64,000 nucleotides of DNA from DASQZK01 sp963763215. GTDB lineage: Bacteria > Bacteroidota > Bacteroidia > Bacteroidales > GCA-2748055. The DNA lies in the NCBI GenBank assembly GCA_963763215.1, contig CAVXNX010000023.1:248001-312000 (forward strand). Direction: 5' to 3'. The translations under genes were made by a program, and so were the position numbers. Under the pieces are notes generated by a model that ran no database searches, was not told the DNA's origin, and saw only the letters and a program-made list of their open reading frames with translations. This document shows positions 38,909 to 48,652 of this stretch, piece after piece (the first letter of the stretch is position 1; each line of letters starts with the position of its first letter).

Positions 38909-39136
38909 ATGAAATCCATTTTACGCCTTGCTTCCGTTTTATTCTTCATGGCGATTGTCGGTCCCTCGTGTGAATCGCTCGACGACTGTAAAACCTGCAA
39001 GCTCGTCGTCTATGAAGACGGGGCCAGGGTCAGTGAAACCACCGGCACGCAATACTGCGGGGATGAATTAAGCGATAAAGAGAATGCCGAGCCTGTGGTT
39101 GTCGGCAACCGCGAGTCGGTTTATGAATGCGAATAA
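38909..39136 (+). CDS. Small Cys-rich lipoprotein, unknown
   Basis: 75-aa predicted lipoprotein (VGPSCESLDDCKTCKLVVYE). After the lipid-linked Cys there are four further Cys residues, two in CKTC and one each in QYCGDEL and the C-terminal YECE. Matches the style of small Bacteroidota surface lipoproteins with unknown function. Start chosen at ATG 38909 because it gives a proper signal peptide; GTG 38897 is possible. It is convergent with the phosphatase gene, 5 nt apart. Confidence 0.7.
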   Translation: MKSILRLASVLFFMAIVGPSCESLDDCKTCKLVVYEDGARVSETTGTQYCGDELSDKENAEPVVVGNRESVYECE

Positions 39137-39141
39137 GCGCG

Positions 39142-41019
39142 TCAGTACCTGACACCAATGACGGTAACATCGTCGACCTGTTCGACTTCCTTCCTCCACT
39201 CCTCAAAGATCTCATCGAGTTTTACGCCTTGTTCATACATGGATCTGTCTTGTATTTCCATGAGGACATTCCTGAAGTTTTTGCTCAGGAATTTTTTCTG
39301 GCCCCGGCCGCCAAACTGGTCAACGTAGCCGTCGGAGAAGGTATAAAACGTATCGCCGTCTTTCAGTTTGACTTCCTGCCGGGTGAAGGGAGTCATACGG
39401 TCATGGATGGCCACGGGCATTTTGTCGCCTTTCAGCTGGATGAGTTCACTATCACGCACCAAATAAAGCGGGTTGTTGGCGCCGGCGAATTCCAGGATTC
39501 CGGTGTCATAATGGATGGTACAAACGGTCATATCCATGCCGTCCTTGACGTCGCCGCGGCCAACTTCCTGTTTCAGGGAGATGATGATCCGTTTGCGCAG
39601 TTCGTTGAGGATCTCGTCGGGTTTGTGGATCCCCTTGTTATGGACGATTTCATTCAGCAGGCTGATACCCAGCATGCTCATGAACGCCCCGGGCACACCA
39701 TGCCCGGTACAGTCGGCCGTAATGATGATCTGGGTGTGGTCGTATTCGTCCACCCAGTAGAAATCACCACTGACGATATCCCTGGGCTTGTAAAGCACGA
39801 AATGGTCGATGCGGTCGCTGAAGAGTTCCAGCGATGGCAGGATGGCCCGCTGGATGCGTTTGGCGTATTCAATGCTGTCGGTGATGTGTTTTTTCTGGTA
39901 GGCGATCTGGTCCCGCTGAAGTTCGGCAATGTCGCGCTGCTGACGGATCTCTTCCTTCTGGGCCGTGATCTGCCTGTTTTTTTCCTCCAGTATCGTATTG
40001 GCTATCTTCTTGTTGCGATAGTTCAGGTAAATAAAATAAATCAGTCCGGCGAACAGAACCAGGAGGACAGAGATGAAGGAGATGATCAGTTTTTGTTTCT
40101 TCAGTGTGGCCGACTGGAGGATGATCCGCGAGTCCCTGTCTTTGATCAGTGCTTCCTTCTTCGTGAGCTGCTTTTGTTTTTGGGTAATGTCTTTCTGTTG
40201 CCTGGCCAGGGTGTCTTTTTGCTGCGACATCGCGGCCAGCTGGCGGTCGATGATGGCATTTTGTTTCCCGATTTCGGAGACCTGTTTCACCAGGACCACC
40301 TGCTTTTGCCGGATATCGTCTTGTTTTTTCCTGATCTCAGCATCGAGGCTGTCGAGGCGGGCCTGCTGCAGGGCAATACGTTTTAGCTGCCCGGCGATCC
40401 GGGCATCCTGCTCGCTGATCAGGATCTTTTGCTGCCGGGTGATCTCCTTTTCCTCCTGGAGCTTCCCGTCGGTCACGTTGAAAAGGGCTTCCCAGTCCTC
40501 ACGGGTTTTCACGGCCAGGGCCAGGAACATCTCGTCAACTTTCAGTCCTTCCTCGTTCATCAGTTTCTCATTCACCTCAAAACGGGGTTTCCCGTCTACG
40601 GCAATGAAGTTCAGCATCGACTCCCTGAATTCATAGCCTTCGCTGACCAGCAGGGTATGTTTTCCCTTGATCTGTCTGAGCAGGTCGGGAAGTTTATGAC
40701 CCTCATTATGATTGACATAAAGAACGTTTGTCCATTCGATTTTCGCAGGGTCTCTGAACAGGTAGATCCGGATAGGTTTTCCCTGGATGAACTTCCGGGT
40801 TTTGGCCATGTTTTCCAGGTCCCAGTAGAGGTCGTCCTGGTTGCTGAGCACACCGATGGAGAATTCTTCGGCAGGGAGCATGATATCGGCGGGCCATTCG
40901 ATATACCTGGAGATATCCATAAGATAAAGGGCCCGGGTGCCATTGTCAAACCCGGACTGCGCACGGGCGATGGTAAGCAGGAAAAATGCAGACAGGAAGA
41001 GCAGTACCGATTTTTTCAT
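39142..41019 (-). CDS. YfiR/DUF4154-like sensor with coiled coil and SpoIIE/PP2C phosphatase domain
   Basis: Membrane-bound signalling phosphatase, about 625 aa. Signal peptide residues 1-20, then a periplasmic YfiR/DUF4154-like domain (ALYLMDISRYIEWPADIMLP, IQGKPIRIYLF) to about residue 165. A long Gln/Lys-rich coiled coil follows (about 180-305), one membrane helix (LIISFISVLLVLFAGLIYFI), a second coiled coil, and a SpoIIE-type PP2C domain: IVSGDFYWVDEYDHTQIIIT, ADCTGHGVPGAFMSMLG, KDGMDMTVCTI and DTFYTFSDGYVDQFGG hold the metal-binding Asp and Gly residues. Such proteins act on anti-sigma-factor antagonists or similar partners. Start at 41019 because it begins the signal peptide; the upstream Met at 41076 does not. 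Confidence 0.9.
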   Translation of the reverse strand: MKKSVLLFLSAFFLLTIARAQSGFDNGTRALYLMDISRYIEWPADIMLPAEEFSIGVLSNQDDLYWDLENMAKTRKFIQGKPIRIYLFRDPAKIEWTNVLYVNHNEGHKLPDLLRQIKGKHTLLVSEGYEFRESMLNFIAVDGKPRFEVNEKLMNEEGLKVDEMFLALAVKTREDWEALFNVTDGKLQEEKEITRQQKILISEQDARIAGQLKRIALQQARLDSLDAEIRKKQDDIRQKQVVLVKQVSEIGKQNAIIDRQLAAMSQQKDTLARQQKDITQKQKQLTKKEALIKDRDSRIILQSATLKKQKLIISFISVLLVLFAGLIYFIYLNYRNKKIANTILEEKNRQITAQKEEIRQQRDIAELQRDQIAYQKKHITDSIEYAKRIQRAILPSLELFSDRIDHFVLYKPRDIVSGDFYWVDEYDHTQIIITADCTGHGVPGAFMSMLGISLLNEIVHNKGIHKPDEILNELRKRIIISLKQEVGRGDVKDGMDMTVCTIHYDTGILEFAGANNPLYLVRDSELIQLKGDKMPVAIHDRMTPFTRQEVKLKDGDTFYTFSDGYVDQFGGRGQKKFLSKNFRNVLMEIQDRSMYEQGVKLDEIFEEWRKEVEQVDDVTVIGVRY

Positions 41020-41084
41020 AGATGGAAGAGAACGTTCGTGAAGTTTCAACGGAAGATCCGATCCGCCTTTTATCAAGTCACAGC

Positions 41085-42548
41085 TTAGGCTTCGCCTTCG
41101 AGTTGGTAGACTCTGACCCAGTCGATCTCGAGCGCTGAAGGAAGTCCGGCTTCACTGGCATTCTCCTTCAGGCTGGCATTAAACAACAGGTACATGTCGG
41201 TGTCGGGAACGCCCGTGGTCTGTTCTTTGAAGACGACATCGTTGATTTTCCATATCAGCTTGCCGGGTTTCCATTCGAGACTGTAGATGAAATAGTCGTT
41301 GGTATAGCGTTTACCGCCGGTTTTGCTCATCGACTGCGAGAAACCTGTCTTGCTCCCGTTTTTCCAGAAATGACCGGCGAGAAGCTTGTTGTTTTCAAAA
41401 CGGAAGACATCGATATGCGGGAGGATCTGGTCGGCCATCAGTGAGAATGACTGGCTGACTCCCGAATTGCCGATGCGGACCTTGGCTTTGATCAGTCCGT
41501 ATTTCTGGCGGAAGCTCTTACCCGTATTGATGACACCGGAAGTGAAGTTGAAATCTTTTTCATAAAAGCCCTGCAGCGGGTTCCACACCAGACCCTTCGA
41601 CTCCTCACGCCTGGTGAGGATGCGGAGTTTACCGTTGTAGAACTCGATGTTTTTCCCGTCGGTGAAAAAATGTTTGTCGTCGCCCATGACATAGCTCTTG
41701 TCGAGGATTTTATCGCCATAATAGTATCGGGTGAGCCAGGTATTCCGGTCGAGATTCCCGCTTTCAAAATTCTCCTCGAAAGTGAGCGTCCATTTTTCGA
41801 TCTCCCGGAAAGGATAATGCTTCTTGAGTTTGAAGTACCGTGTGATCTGATCCGACTTTTTCAGTTCCTGATACTCCTTTTCGTCCTTGTATTCCGGGGA
41901 GAGTTCATATTTCTTTTTGCCGGAGAGAGCCATGTGATCCTTGACGGCCTTGAACTTCGAGGAATTGACGAAGACTTTTAAGTCCTGGTAATTCTTCAGC
42001 TCAGCGGAACCCTCGATTCGTTGATATTCCCGGAACGATGGTGAATTCAGGAATTTAAAATACCGTTTGATCTCCCGGCTCTTGCGCAGTTTGTTAAATT
42101 CCCGTTCTTTCCCGGCTTCTTCAGATTTCTTAAATTCCCTGGGCGACAGGGTGCCTTTGGCATTACTGATGGCATCGGATTTCACGAATTGCTCGAGCTC
42201 ATCATAGCGGCGAAGGGTGGATGAGTTCCGGAAGGCTTCGTATTCGGCAAGTTGCTTTGAATCCTTAATTTTGAAGTAGTTGCGGATCGGCCGCGATTTA
42301 TCCAGCGTTTTGTATTCGAGCCATTTCCGGTATTCGTCGGTCTGGCTGAATTTCTGTGACATGATCTGTTTCTTCCGGCTGGCGAAGTCGGAGGAATGCA
42401 TCTCCTGGTCCAGGGCGAGATACCGCTTTAAAACGTCGGATTTTTCAAAGGCTTTGAAATCCCCGTAATCCTTCCTGAGCCGGATATCCGCTTCTTCAAC
42501 TTTAGAAGTTGCCGGAAGCATGCCGAGGATAAATTTTAAACCTGCCAT
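41085..42548 (-). CDS. Helical-repeat protein with C-terminal GH16-like (concanavalin-fold) domain, probably non-catalytic
   Basis: 487-aa protein without a signal peptide. Residues 27-245 hold at least six copies of a 22-26-residue helical unit with the pattern E(Y/F)xxLxxSxxIxRYFKLxxS; examples start at 28, 72, 102, 149, 173 and 224. From residue 252 a GH16-like jelly roll follows (WTLTFEENFESGNLDRNTWL, KSFRQKYGLIKAKVRIGNSG, YFIYSLEWKPGKLIWKINDV, ALEIDWVRVYQ). The GH16 catalytic ExDxxE is replaced by H378-I-D380-V-F-R-F-E385, so hydrolysis is doubtful and sugar binding more likely. A cytosolic location and the repeat array are unusual for this fold. It is the first gene of a minus-strand pair with the phosphatase 66 nt downstream. 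Confidence 0.8.
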   Translation of the reverse strand: MAGLKFILGMLPATSKVEEADIRLRKDYGDFKAFEKSDVLKRYLALDQEMHSSDFASRKKQIMSQKFSQTDEYRKWLEYKTLDKSRPIRNYFKIKDSKQLAEYEAFRNSSTLRRYDELEQFVKSDAISNAKGTLSPREFKKSEEAGKEREFNKLRKSREIKRYFKFLNSPSFREYQRIEGSAELKNYQDLKVFVNSSKFKAVKDHMALSGKKKYELSPEYKDEKEYQELKKSDQITRYFKLKKHYPFREIEKWTLTFEENFESGNLDRNTWLTRYYYGDKILDKSYVMGDDKHFFTDGKNIEFYNGKLRILTRREESKGLVWNPLQGFYEKDFNFTSGVINTGKSFRQKYGLIKAKVRIGNSGVSQSFSLMADQILPHIDVFRFENNKLLAGHFWKNGSKTGFSQSMSKTGGKRYTNDYFIYSLEWKPGKLIWKINDVVFKEQTTGVPDTDMYLLFNASLKENASEAGLPSALEIDWVRVYQLEGEA

Positions 42549-42837
42549 TGTAATCGGGTTAATAATTTATGTATTGAGAACGGAATATTCCTTAAAAAGT
42601 TACGGGTCGCGGGAAAAATAACGGTGGCAGCGCTGCATGGCCGGAGGTAAAACGGAATATGTCCGAATTTATTGAGTTCCTGATGCATGGGGCCGGTCAC
42701 GCCGCCCTGATTGTTTTTGCTTGTGCCTGGTGAAGGGCATGCGGTGATAAAGATATAAAAAAGTGGATGGCATGCAAAAAGCGCGTTTAAGACTTCGAAC
42801 GAAAACAATTCCACCGTGATGACGGAGTCTGTCCGGA

Positions 42838-44077
42838 TCAATGGATCCTGTAGCCCGAGAAAACGGCCGCAGCATTGACTTGACTAGGCACATTATCGGT
42901 GTTCTTGAAGGAGATCCGAATCTGGTCCCCGTCGGTCAGGTTCATGAGAAGTTCGGTGGATTTAAGGCCGCTGCTCCTGCTGAAACCCTCCAAAACAGTT
43001 TCTTCAAAAACATTATTCTTAAAGATACTGAGAATTCAGGATTCCAAAGGAGTACTCGTAGGTTATCATAAAAGAATAAAGTCCGGCTCCTCCGGCAGGC
43101 ACGGTGAAGGTTCCGTTCAGGTTGTTGAAACCGTTGCCCATCGTTAAGTTTTGTGGTATCGAAGAAGCCAGCCGAATCGCCAGGTTTGCATTACCCCGAG
43201 GGTTTAGCACGGAAGCGAGCTGGGCGGATATTTATGGCTCTGAAGGCGATGACAGTGGGGCTGAGATATTTCACGGTGGCGGTACTTTTACTCAGGCTGA
43301 GCAGGGATCCGTTTCCAGTTGCGAATGATCCTGGAGTTCATTGGTGGTGTCGGTATCGGCCGTGATAAAATTTCCGCCTGAAATGGAGATTTTGTTACCG
43401 GTCTTTGTCAGAGTCTGCTTGTCGGTATTGTCGAGGTAAGGCGAAAGATCGATCACCGAGGCATCGGGATTTTTGGTGATCTGGAGTTTGTTATTCTGGT
43501 CGATCTGCAGGTCCTGTCGTTCATTTTCCGGGTCAGCATCGGCATCGTTGACCACATCGCTCAGGGTGATGGCATTGCCGTTGGAGATCCGGAGGACCTG
43601 ACCTTCAAGCGAGAGGACCTGGAGCTCATTGGTCGGGTCTTTGTCCATATCTTTTTCCCCGCCGGTATTTCCCGCGGTAGCGGCATAAAGGGCATACGGG
43701 ACGGCCAGGAACTGCATGGTTCCCATGCTGATGAAGCCCTGCCCGAAATCGACTTCCACTTTCAGGAAATGCGATGAGGAGGCCCAGTCGATCCCGGTGA
43801 ACTCTTTCTTTTCCCCCTCATAGTATGATCCGGATCCGATGACCAGGTTGAACAGTCCGAAATTGTCGGTCGTCACCGCATGGGTCTCGGCATATTCGAC
43901 GGTACCGGTCGGGTCACCGGCGATGACGGAGAGCCTAATGTTAAGGTTCCGGTTTTTCAGCTCATTGCCGAGGTTGTCACGGGCAACGGCCTGGTAATTG
44001 ATGCCGATGGGCATCTGCTGGGAATATGCCCCAAGGGCCAGCGCACAAAAGATCAACGCGGTAAAGATCCGTTTCAT
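42838..44077 (-). CDS. Secreted C1q/TNF-like domain protein, three frameshifts
   Basis: About 410-aa exported structural or adhesive protein. Signal peptide (LIFCALALGAYSQQ), then the Bacteroidota-typical start MPIGINYQAVARDNLGNELK and a transthyretin-like first domain, a linker of repeated acidic NELQ/NERQDLQI segments, and a C-terminal jelly-roll of C1q type (GTFTVPAGGAGLYSFMITYE, SGLKSTELLMNLTDGDQIRI, VNAAAVFSGYRIH). Shifts at about 43300, 43205 and 43025 split the C-terminal half. It starts 5 nt after the T9SS-tagged gene, suggesting co-expression of two surface proteins. Function unknown. Confidence 0.78.
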
Positions 44078-44081
44078 CTTC

Positions 44082-44585
44082 TTATAACTTTTCTATTTTA
44101 AACACCCGGTCCATCTTCCGCTCCGAGGAATACACATGCACGAAAAACATCCCTTTGCTGAAGCTGGAGAAGTCGAGGTATTTATCCTGTGATATCAGTT
44201 TTTCATATTTTTTGGCGATCAGAAGTCGTCCGGTCATGTCATAAACATCCACGAAATAGGTGGTCAGTTCACGGATCCTGAAGGAGACGGTGAGTTGAGC
44301 ATCCGCAGGGATTAGGGAAGACATCCACGGCATCAAAGAGGTCCTCGGGAGACGACTGATCCGGTATTGATCAGCGATGGTTGCTGGAATCCCTGGGTCA
44401 GGAAACGCCTGTTGGAAAAGATGGCAGAGATGACCGGTTCTCCCTGGGTGTAGGAAAGGTAATAACCATTGTCGGCGGTGGATGTCCCGGTGATGGAGAT
44501 CACCGATCTTGAGATGGATTGTGCCCCTGAAAAGGAGCACAACAAAGCAAGCAAGGAAGGCAAGTATAAGATACCTGATATTCAT
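44082..44585 (-). CDS. Secreted protein with T9SS type A C-terminal sorting domain, two frameshifts
   Basis: About 167 aa. An N-terminal signal peptide (ILAFLACFVVLLFRG) leads, after a shift near 44520, to SISRSVISITGTSTADNGYY and LSYTQGEPVISAIF, a short domain common in Bacteroidota surface proteins. After another shift near 44310 the C-terminus is a type A sorting domain of the type IX secretion system: PADAQLTVSFRI, YFVDVYDMTGRLLIAKKYEK, FSKGMFFVHVYS and a final Lys-rich strand. It shows that the organism uses T9SS. First gene of the pair with the C1q-like protein. Confidence 0.82.
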   Translation of the reverse strand: MNIRYLILAFLACFVVLLFRGTIHLKIGDLHHRDIHRRQWLLPFLHPGRTGHLCHLFQQAFPDPGIPATIADQYRISRLPRTSLMPWMSSLIPADAQLTVSFRIRELTTYFVDVYDMTGRLLIAKKYEKLISQDKYLDFSSFSKGMFFVHVYSSERKMDRVFKIEKL

Positions 44586-44694
44586 CTGTCATGAGTTGAA
44601 CCAATTGCAGGACGATCCCGGAAGCAGGCTATCCTTACAGCCAAATGTAAGTAAAATATTGTAAAATAAGCGTTTCGGTCAATTTTTTTAACAC

Positions 44695-45807
44695 TTACAG
44701 CTTCAGTTCCTCCGCCACGGGTTCACCGCGGTATTCACGGATCTGGTTGATGAACCGGTCGAACAGGAAAGCCGTATCGGTCGGACCTCCGGAGGCTTCC
44801 GGGTGGAACTGGGTGGAGAAGAAGGGCTTGGTCTTATGGATCATCCCTTCGTTGGTGTTGTCGTTGAGGTTGATGAACAACGGCTCCCAGTTTTTGGGAA
44901 GGGTATTGTTGTTGATGGCATACCCGTGGTTCTGGGAGGTGATGTAGGCGCGGTTCTTTCCCACCCGGATCACCGGCTGGTTGTGGCTCCGGTGGCCGTA
45001 TTTGAGCTTGTAGGTATCGGCTCCCGAGGCGAGGGCCATGAGCTGGTTGCCCAGGCAGATCCCGAAAACGGGGCGGTCCTGATCGAAAGCCCTGGTGAGG
45101 TTGCGGATGGTGACATCGCATTTTTTGGGATCGCCGGGGCCATTGGAAATAAACAGACCGTCGTAATCTTCGTCGGGAAAATCATAGTCCCATGGTACCC
45201 GGATGACCGTCGTGTCACGTTCCAGCAGATGCCTGATGATGTTGTATTTCACTCCGCAATCGACGAGGAGGATTTTGTATTTTCCGTTTCCGTAAACGGT
45301 TTTTTCACCGATGCTCACACTGGCCACAAGGTTATCTTCGTTGGGATCATAACTTTCGACCGGGTTATCATCGACGAGGATCTTGCCCAGCATGGAGCCT
45401 TTTTCTCGCAGGAGCTTGGTGAGCTGGCGGGTGTCGACATTGAAAAGCCCGGGGATATTGTGTTGTTTCAGCCAGTCGCCGAGGCTCTTTTCGGCATTCC
45501 AGTGTGAGTACTCCTCCGAATAATCGGAGATGATCAGTCCGGAGATATGCAGCCGGTCCGATTCGAAAAATTTAAGAAGGTCATTTTCCATGTTCCTGAA
45601 CGGGCACACCGTAATTTCCCACCAGGGGATAGGTTAAGCACCAGGATCTGGCCTTTATATGAGGGGTCGGTAAGACTTTCGGGGTAACCGGTCATCGCCG
45701 TGTTAAAAACCACTTCTCCGGCGATGGACCTGTCGGCTCCGAATGAACGTCCTCCAATGATCGGTGCCGTCTTCCAGTTCAAGTCTGATCTTCTTGTATT
45801 GATTCAT
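44695..45807 (-). CDS. carA: Carbamoyl-phosphate synthase small (glutaminase) subunit, two frameshifts
   Basis: Supplies ammonia from glutamine to CarB for carbamoyl phosphate, the entry to pyrimidines and arginine. About 370 aa. The start at 45807 gives the typical MNQYKKIRLELEDGT; the N-terminal domain has GEVVFNTAMTGYPESLTDPS, and the class I amidotransferase has the nucleophile in FGICLGNQLMALA and the His-Glu pair in STQFHPEASGGP. Shifts at about 45765 and 45640 interrupt the N-terminal domain. carB is not adjacent. The gene is normally indispensable, so the shifts are probably sequence errors. Confidence 0.95.
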
Positions 45808-45852
45808 AATCGCGTTTTATTTCCCGTTTTCTTCTTTCTATTTAATCAGTCG

Positions 45853-45912
45853 CAAGTCCGACTACCGACACCGACCACCGACTACCGACTACCGACTACC
45901 GACTTCCGACTT
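45853..45912. repeat. Heptanucleotide tandem repeat (CCGACTA/CCGACTT type)
   Basis: About eight units of a 7-mer related to ACCGACC/ACCGACT between carA and the thioredoxin-like gene. The last units encode the SEVGSR C-terminus of the upstream protein, so the repeat has invaded its 3' end. Same family as the arrays at 56026-56226 and 60049-60308. Confidence 0.85.
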
Positions 45913-47373
45913 CTTTCTTAATTTTTCTTCAATGATCTTTTCCGCCTGTTCAGGGCCGATGCGTTTTGCGATGATCTTCTTGTTCTCGTCGAGAAGGTAG
46001 ATGATGTTGGAGCTGTTCACATCGAAGGCATCCCGGTAGGAATAATCGTAAGGATTCCAGGCATTGATCCATCCGTACAGCTCATTGGAATTGACAAAGT
46101 CCACCCATTTCACCTTTCCTTCCACACCGCCGAGCATACTCACGGCGACCACCTGGAGACCTTTGTCTTTGAGCCTTTGATAGACCTGGTAAAGCACAGG
46201 GATGGCTTTCTGGCAGTGGCCGCAATCGGCCTCCCAGAAATAGACGATCAGGAATTTCGAATGGATGTCGGACAGGTTGAAGAAATCGCCGACATAAGGA
46301 TTCCGTTTGATGGCCGTATCCGAATGCGGCCGCTTTGAAATGATCATCGGGAACCTTGACCAGGCGGATATCCGGAGCCTTCTTCCCGATAACCAGGGGG
46401 TCGATTTTTTGGACACGTTCCTTGAGCTTTTCGATGAAATCCGGATCCGACCAGGTGGCCTCGGGGATGTAATATTTTTCTGCAATATAGGCATAAACGG
46501 CATCCATGCCGATGTACTTGCTTTTCGCGTAATAGTTGAAAAGGGTGGTGAGCATGTATTTGAACAGCAGGGTATCGCTGCGCGACCTGGCGATCAGGGT
46601 ATCGACTTCCTGATATACCGAATCCGGATCGGGGTAAACCCACCGGTCGAGGTAGGTTTTGAGTTTCTGGTTGTAAAGCGGCGTCCGGAGCAGCCTGACA
46701 TCCGACAGGTCGAAGTTGTCAAAATAATGTGTCTTGTAGTAGCGGGCCTGGAAGGTGCTGTCGGTGATCACCCCGTTCTCATCGCGCGGCGGTTCAGGAA
46801 CATCGATATCCTTCATCGACCTGAGGAAGACGGCCAGGAAGGTGCCGGGATGGGTGGAAATGATATCATCGACATGGTTCTTGACCTCCTTGTTGATCCT
46901 GTCGAGCGATTCCCGGGCCGCGGTGGAATCTTGCGGTGACGGATGATTCTGGAGAGCTCGCTATAAGGTTTGGTCTCCTCCCGTTTTTCCGACAGGTAAT
47001 TCAGGTATTGGTAGAAAACGGTATTTTCCTCCGACCCTTTGAATTTCGTATTCCTCGACCATATCGGCCGTGTCGGTGGTCACCGTGAAATCCTGATCCT
47101 TGTCCATGAGCAAATCCAGCCGCATCTGGTTGGGGAAATAGATGGTATACATTCCCCCCGGCAGCGATTTTTTCCCGCTGATGGTGGCATCTCCCGAAGC
47201 ATCGGTGAAAAATGAATCGGCAATCATGATGGTTTCGTTGAAATAATTGCCGAAAATCAGGGTGTCATTGCCAATTGACGGGATATGATGGTGATTTTAT
47301 ACTGGGAAAAGACGGAAACGGAAGGGATGAGCAGAGCGATGAACAGTAGTAAAAGGATTCTTATGTTTTTCAT
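45889..47373 (-). CDS. TlpA-like thioredoxin-fold lipoprotein/secreted protein, several frameshifts
   Basis: About 490-aa exported thiol-disulfide protein. Signal peptide (ILLLLFIALLIPSVSVFSQY) from ATG 47373, an N-terminal DUF4369-like beta domain (DASGDATISGKKSLPGGMYT), a helical middle region (RYYKTHYFDNFDLSDVRLLR, YPDPDSVYQEVDTLIARSRS) and a C-terminal thioredoxin fold with the redox motif in YFWEADCGHCQKAIPVLYQV. Shifts at about 47280, 47040, 46930 and 46330. Family members keep periplasmic proteins reduced or serve cytochrome c maturation; the partner is unknown. Confidence 0.85.
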
Positions 47374-47622
47374 ATGCCAATGGTTTAGTGCTGGACCTTT
47401 AAAATCCGGGAGTTTTGGTCTGCCGGCCTGGATCGCCAGGACATCCGCACCGCATCATCTTAAACACCGGACATGGGTGACAGGTTCAGGCCGGATTCAT
47501 TCCCGACAAAGATAACGGATAAATTTATACGTGAGTCATCCGATGGGATAAACTCCTCAACACGCATCCGGGAATGTGTACGTCCGGGCCTGGATTTCGT
47601 TACCATCCCGTGAGGGCTGGTG

Positions 47623-47656
47623 TTGTTGTACATCTCGCTTAATAATGGTACATTTG
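47623..47656 (+). promoter_or_regulatory. Promoter of the polyprenyl synthase gene
   Basis: TTGTTG (47623-47628), 20-nt spacer, then TACATTTG (47649-47656), matching the Bacteroidota -33/-7 consensus. It places the transcription start near 47662, only a few nt before ATG 47668, so the leader is very short. Confidence 0.65.
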
Positions 47657-47667
47657 GGCACCCAAAA

Positions 47668-48652
47668 ATGATTAAAATGCTTCGTCCCGAAGATGCGCAA
47701 CGGCTCATTGCGGAGAAGATCGCTGCCATCAGCCTGCCGGCTTCTCCTGCCGGGCTTTACGATCCGGTAAGATATATCCTTTCCAACGGCGGAAAACGCC
47801 TCAGGCCCGTTCTGGCCATTCTGGCGGCGAACATGTTCACCGACGATGTGACGCCGGCCCTTAATCCGGCCCTCGGGATCGAGATCTTCCATAATTTCAC
47901 CCTCCTTCACGACGACCTGATGGACAATGCTCCCGATACGCCGGGGTAATCCGACGGTTCATGTCAGATGGAACCCCGATGTGGCGATCCTTTCCGGCGA
48001 CGCCATGTCGATCATCGCTTACCGCTTTATCTCCGGATGCCCCGGAGACATGGTGGGCCGCATTCTCGAAGTGTTTAACCAGACTGCCGTTGAGGTCTGT
48101 GAAGGCCAGATGATGGACATGGATTTTGAATGCCGCGATGATGTCACGGAAGCGGAGTACATCCGCATGATCGAACTGAAAACATCCGTCCTCATTGCGG
48201 CAAGCCTCCGGATCGGGGCCATTGCCGGCGGGGCAACGCAAGAACAGGCCCTGGGGCTCTATGAATTTGGCCGGAATCTCGGCATTGCCTTCCAGCTCCA
48301 GGACGATTATCTCGATACTTATGGGGATACCGCTGTTTTCGGGAAGGCCGTGGGAAACGACATCCTGACCAATAAAAAAACGTTCCTGGTGATCTCCGCC
48401 CTGAAGCTCGCCGGCAAGAAAGACCGCGACAGGCTCACCGAACTCTATTGGTCCGGGGATGAAAATCCGGAACAAAAATTCAAGGAGGTGATGGCCATCT
48501 TTGACCGGTATGGGGTGAGAGAACAGGCCCTCGGGAAAATCAGGGAATATTTCGACCTGGCCTCCGCCTCCCTCGATGGGGTTGTCATTGCCCCTGGGCG
48601 CAAAAATATCCTGGAAGCGTTTTCCGCAACCCTTCTCCACCGGAAATTCTGA
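47668..48652 (+). CDS. Polyprenyl (farnesyl/geranylgeranyl-type) diphosphate synthase, one frameshift
   Basis: Head-to-tail isoprenoid chain-elongating enzyme, about 327 aa. First Asp-rich motif in HNFTLLHDDLMDNAPD, followed after a one-base shift at about 47945 by RRGNPTVHVRW; GQMMDMDFE; second Asp-rich motif in GIAFQLQDDYLDTYGD with GKAVGNDILTNKKTFL. The NGGKRLRPVL substrate Arg/Lys segment is also present. Product length cannot be read with certainty. The start at 47668 fits the promoter; 47677 is an alternative. Confidence 0.94.

Noticed and set aside
39127..40386. 419-codon open frame on the plus strand opposite the SpoIIE phosphatase gene
   Set aside because: It mirrors a clearly coding minus-strand gene with recognised domains; its translation is a Val/Asp/Phe-rich antisense pattern without motifs.
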